A stretch of 64,000 nt of DNA from Methanobrevibacter ruminantium (GTDB lineage Archaea > Methanobacteriota > Methanobacteria > Methanobacteriales > Methanobacteriaceae). Both the position numbers and the translations under genes were made by a program. Below are positions 61,726 to 64,000 of the stretch, one piece after another. The stretch's first letter is position 1. Every line of letters starts with the position of its first letter. The notes under the pieces are model-generated. The model saw only the letters and a program-made list of their open reading frames with translations, did not search any database and was not told the DNA's origin. Where the stretch lies: NCBI GenBank assembly GCA_004553595.1, contig SFKZ01000003.1, forward strand, positions 81,709 through 145,708, in the 5' to 3' direction.

Positions 61726-62939
61726 TTGAGGTTTTCTGAATTTAATAATGAATGGGAATCAATAAAATTAGGTGATTTTTTAGAATTTATACCAACAAAT
61801 TCATTTTCAAGAGCTAAATTAAATTTAGAAGAGGGATCAATAAAAAACATCCACTATGGAGACATACATACTAAGTTTTCAACAATTGTGGATGTAAGTG
61901 AAGAAGAAATTCCATATATCAATTTAGATGTTGATACTTCTAAATTAAAAAAAGAACACTATTGTAAAGAGGGAGATTTAATCATTGCTGATGCTTCTGA
62001 AGATTATGAAGATATTGGTAAATCAATTGAACTAATAAATGTTAATATTAGTTTAGTTTCAGGTTTACATACAATATTAGCTAGGGATAAAATTCATAAA
62101 ACAGCACCAGGATTTAAAGGATATTATTTTTTAACTGAAGATTTAAGAAAGAAAATGAAAATTAATGCAAATGGCATCTCCGTTTTAGGAATTAGTAAAA
62201 AGAATATTGCTAATTTTGAAATAAATTTACCCTCTATTGAAGAACAAGAAAAAATTGTGAAATTTCTTTATGCAATTGATAAAAAAATTGAGTTATTGGA
62301 AAAGAAATATGAAAATACTTTAAAGATAAAAAATTCAATTGCTCAAAATTTACTAAATGGAACTTATGTTTTTGATAATTCAAAAAATGAATGGGAAGAA
62401 GTAAATTTATCTTCAATCTCAAAGAAAGAAAAGAATATGCAGAAAAAAATAGTGGTTTTCCACATGTTACATTATCTAAAGATGGAATTTTACCAAAAAC
62501 AGACGAATATAATAGAGAATTTTTAGTAAAAGATGAAAATAAAAAATATAAAGTAACACATTTAAACGATATTTGTTATAATCCTGCAAATCTTAAATTT
62601 GGAGTAATAACATTAAATAAATTTGGTTCTGCAATTTTTTCACCAATTTATGTTACTTTTGAGGTTTTGAATGCAAATACTGAATTTATAGCGTATAGTT
62701 TAATTAGAAATAATTTCATTAATAAAATTAGGAAATATGAAGAAGGGACAGTTTATGAAAGAATGGCTGTTAAACCTTCTGATTTTTTAAAAGGAAAAAT
62801 ACTTATTCCTTCTTTAGAGTATCAGGAAAAAATATCTAATTTCTTAAATCAAATTGATTTAAAAATTGAAAAATATATACAAGAAATAGAATTTATTAAA
62901 TCATTTAAAAAAGCACTTTTACAAAAAATGTTTGTTTAA
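61726..62939 (+). pseudogene. HsdS copy 3, frameshifted in an A-run
   Basis: The first half (61726-62526 frame) reads LRFSEFNNEWESIKLGDFLE, a complete target-recognition domain and the spacer AIDKKIELLEK. The second half continues in another frame (from about 62391) with NSGFPHVTLSKDGILPK and ends FKKALLQKMFV. Adding one A to the A7 run at 62443-62449 would join the halves (KKNSGFPHV). As in copy 1 there is no ATG at the true N-terminus (RDKKHLKKEPLLRF precedes the TTG). It is therefore either a silent cassette or phase-off by slippage. Confidence 0.82.
62271..62308 (+). repeat. Conserved 38-base repeat in hsdS copy 3
   Basis: Identical to 58081-58118 over 38 bases and inverted relative to 63966-64000. 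It encodes the HsdS central spacer. Confidence 0.9.
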
Positions 62940-62941
62940 TG

Positions 62942-63191
62942 TGAGGGTTGTCATCGTTAGTCTACAACAATGCTTTAATGAAAGTCAAAATAGCAATTAT
63001 TGTAGTGATCACAATACAAAGAAAGCTTATTTTTTCTTTCATTCTCCCACCATTTTGTAGTTTAACTTCTAAACGCTGAAGTATAAACTATTATTAATTC
63101 ATCAGTCTTTTTACTTCCAAACATATAATTAACAATTTTATTTTCACCTCTTTCAAAAAAAACATTCAACATCATTTATTGACAACCCTCA
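62942..63191. mobile_element. 250-base segment with 12-base terminal inverted repeats
   Basis: TGAGGGTTGTCA (62942-62953) and TGACAACCCTCA (63180-63191) are perfect inverted ends. TTAA lies just outside both (62936-62939, two bases away, and 63192-63195). The interior holds a micro-peptide gene on the minus strand. It could be a miniature transposable element, an invertible segment or a long stem; no transposase is inside. Confidence 0.45.
62962..63042 (-). CDS. Possible hydrophobic micro-peptide (26 residues)
   Basis: ATG 63042 with GGTGGGAG directly upstream opens a 26-codon frame: charged start MKEKIS, then FLCIVITTIIAILTFI, a single membrane helix, and KALL. It lies inside the 250-base inverted-repeat segment beside the hsdS genes. 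Such peptides resemble small membrane toxins or leader-like peptides. A second small frame (ending TSAFRS) precedes it; TCAGCGTTTAG from that frame also occurs near 61508, perhaps an older copy. Confidence 0.4.
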   Translation of the reverse strand: MKEKISFLCIVITTIIAILTFIKALL

Positions 63192-63318
63192 TTAAGAGTA
63201 TTTTGGGTTATAAATAAATATTTTTCTTTTTTTAGAGGTTTAAATTATTAAATGATATTAATATTATAATTAAAGAGAAAAATTTAATTAATTTGTAAAA
63301 TTGACTTGATTTTAAACT

Positions 63319-64000
63319 TTAACAAAACATCTTTTGAAGCAAATATTTTTTAAATTTATTCATATTATCTATTTCTATTTGCCTCTTTTCGATATTTTTA
63401 TTAATTATTTCAAAAAATTCACCCATTCTTTTTTGTTCATCAATAGGAGGCAAGATTATTTCTATATTTTTTAAGGCATCTGCACTTAATGTTAGCCGTA
63501 CACTACCTTCTAATCTTTTTAAAATTTCTAGCTTGAAATAATTACTGTTAATATAATGTTCTAAAAAAATTGAATTGATCTTATTTTCTTCGACTTTAAA
63601 AATTATATACATTGGACTAATTATTCCTTGTTCATAATTTTTTAGTCTAGCTATTGATCCAACATTAACTCTAGCCGGATTATATGCAAAATCACCTTTT
63701 TCAACTATTTTATATTTGCTTTTATCTTCACTAGCAACTTCCCTATTCTCAAATTGTTCTTCTTGAGTAACAAAACCCAGTTTATTGTTTATAGATAAAA
63801 CAGGAATTTCTTCATTATTTTTATTTTTCTTTGTTGAAATTTTTATCAAATCGCTTAATTTAGTTTTAATATAATCATTAGGGGTTTTTTGATTATTATT
63901 TTTCAAATTAAGATAAAAATATCGGTTTAAAACTTCTTTTTTCCATAAATTTTCATTTTCTAAAATCTTTTCCAATAACTCAATTTTTTTATCAATTGCA
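63319..64000 (-). CDS. hsdS: HsdS copy 4, C-terminal part (gene continues past the window)
   Basis: The frame is open to the window edge and reads AIDKKIELLEKILENENLWK, so the gene enters from beyond 64000 with its first half unseen. The visible half carries a target-recognition domain (NNEEIPVLSINNKLGFVTQE, FAYNPARVNVGSIARLKNYE) and ends FKKYLLQKMFC. Its domain resembles the second domain of copy 3 (ICYNPANLKFGVITL). It could be the expressed hsdS, with hsdM or hsdR beyond the edge. Confidence 0.85.
   Translation of the reverse strand, partial: AIDKKIELLEKILENENLWKKEVLNRYFYLNLKNNNQKTPNDYIKTKLSDLIKISTKKNKNNEEIPVLSINNKLGFVTQEEQFENREVASEDKSKYKIVEKGDFAYNPARVNVGSIARLKNYEQGIISPMYIIFKVEENKINSIFLEHYINSNYFKLEILKRLEGSVRLTLSADALKNIEIILPPIDEQKRMGEFFEIINKNIEKRQIEIDNMNKFKKYLLQKMFC
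63966..64000 (-). repeat. Inverted copy of the hsdS central repeat
   Basis: The minus strand is identical over 35 bases to 58081-58115 and 62271-62305. Being in inverted orientation to those, it allows inversion that would swap target-recognition halves between gene copies. It may extend beyond the window. Confidence 0.9.

Overview
The window is from a very AT-rich methanogenic archaeon of the order Methanobacteriales, most likely a Methanobrevibacter-type organism. This rests on the archaeal S10/spc ribosomal operon containing S4e, aIF1 and the RNase P p29 subunit; the methanogenesis genes hdrB, hdrC and an FwdF-like polyferredoxin; a 2-phosphoglycerate kinase; class III-signal pilins; surface proteins with Ig-like or low-complexity regions and transglutaminase domains; and a 7S SRP RNA gene directly upstream of tRNA-Ser(GCU). 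The species cannot be named from sequence alone.

Layout. 1-7959: ribosomal protein operon, minus strand, L3 to S14 (S14 cut by the window edge). 8570-15875: SPOUT and METTL5-like RNA methyltransferases, pycA-birA (pyruvate carboxylase biotin-carboxylase subunit and biotin ligase), a PLP enzyme of the MJ0158 family and a fumarate hydratase subunit. 16079-26640: DUF2070 membrane protein, small zinc ribbon, NFACT/RqcH, UPF0173 hydrolase, two pilins, polyferredoxin and coaD. 26960-36486: a large transglutaminase surface protein, CDF transporter, aminotransferase, radical SAM protein and a second transglutaminase surface protein. 36626-37164: tRNA-Ser and SRP RNA. 37417-47784: CBS protein with 2-phosphoglycerate kinase, phosphoesterase, DUF2096/DUF749-like pair, hdrCB, MarR, TGT-like protein, exonuclease VII (xseAB) and an archaeal glutamate synthase domain protein.

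From about 48 kb the window becomes accessory: short or orphan genes, an Rpn-type nuclease with a codon-repeat tract, a broken RecB/Cas4-like nuclease, and a run of zinc-ribbon and membrane proteins (51.4-57.5 kb), including a HELTHH metalloprotease-like protein and a SAP-domain protein. From 57.6 kb to the end lies a type I restriction specificity (HsdS) shuffling locus: four HsdS genes or halves in both orientations, a tyrosine recombinase in the middle, a HEPN-like gene, a hydrophobic micro-peptide inside a 250-bp inverted-repeat segment, and a 35-38 bp identical sequence in three hsdS copies, one of them inverted. No hsdM or hsdR lies inside the window.

The most unusual signal is a set of four genes in which AUU sits exactly where the start codon is expected, five bases after GGTG or GATG of the Shine-Dalgarno sequence. 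One of these reading frames (54160-54513) has no AUG, GUG or UUG anywhere in frame, yet encodes a clean signal peptide followed by an Asp/Tyr-rich secreted domain.
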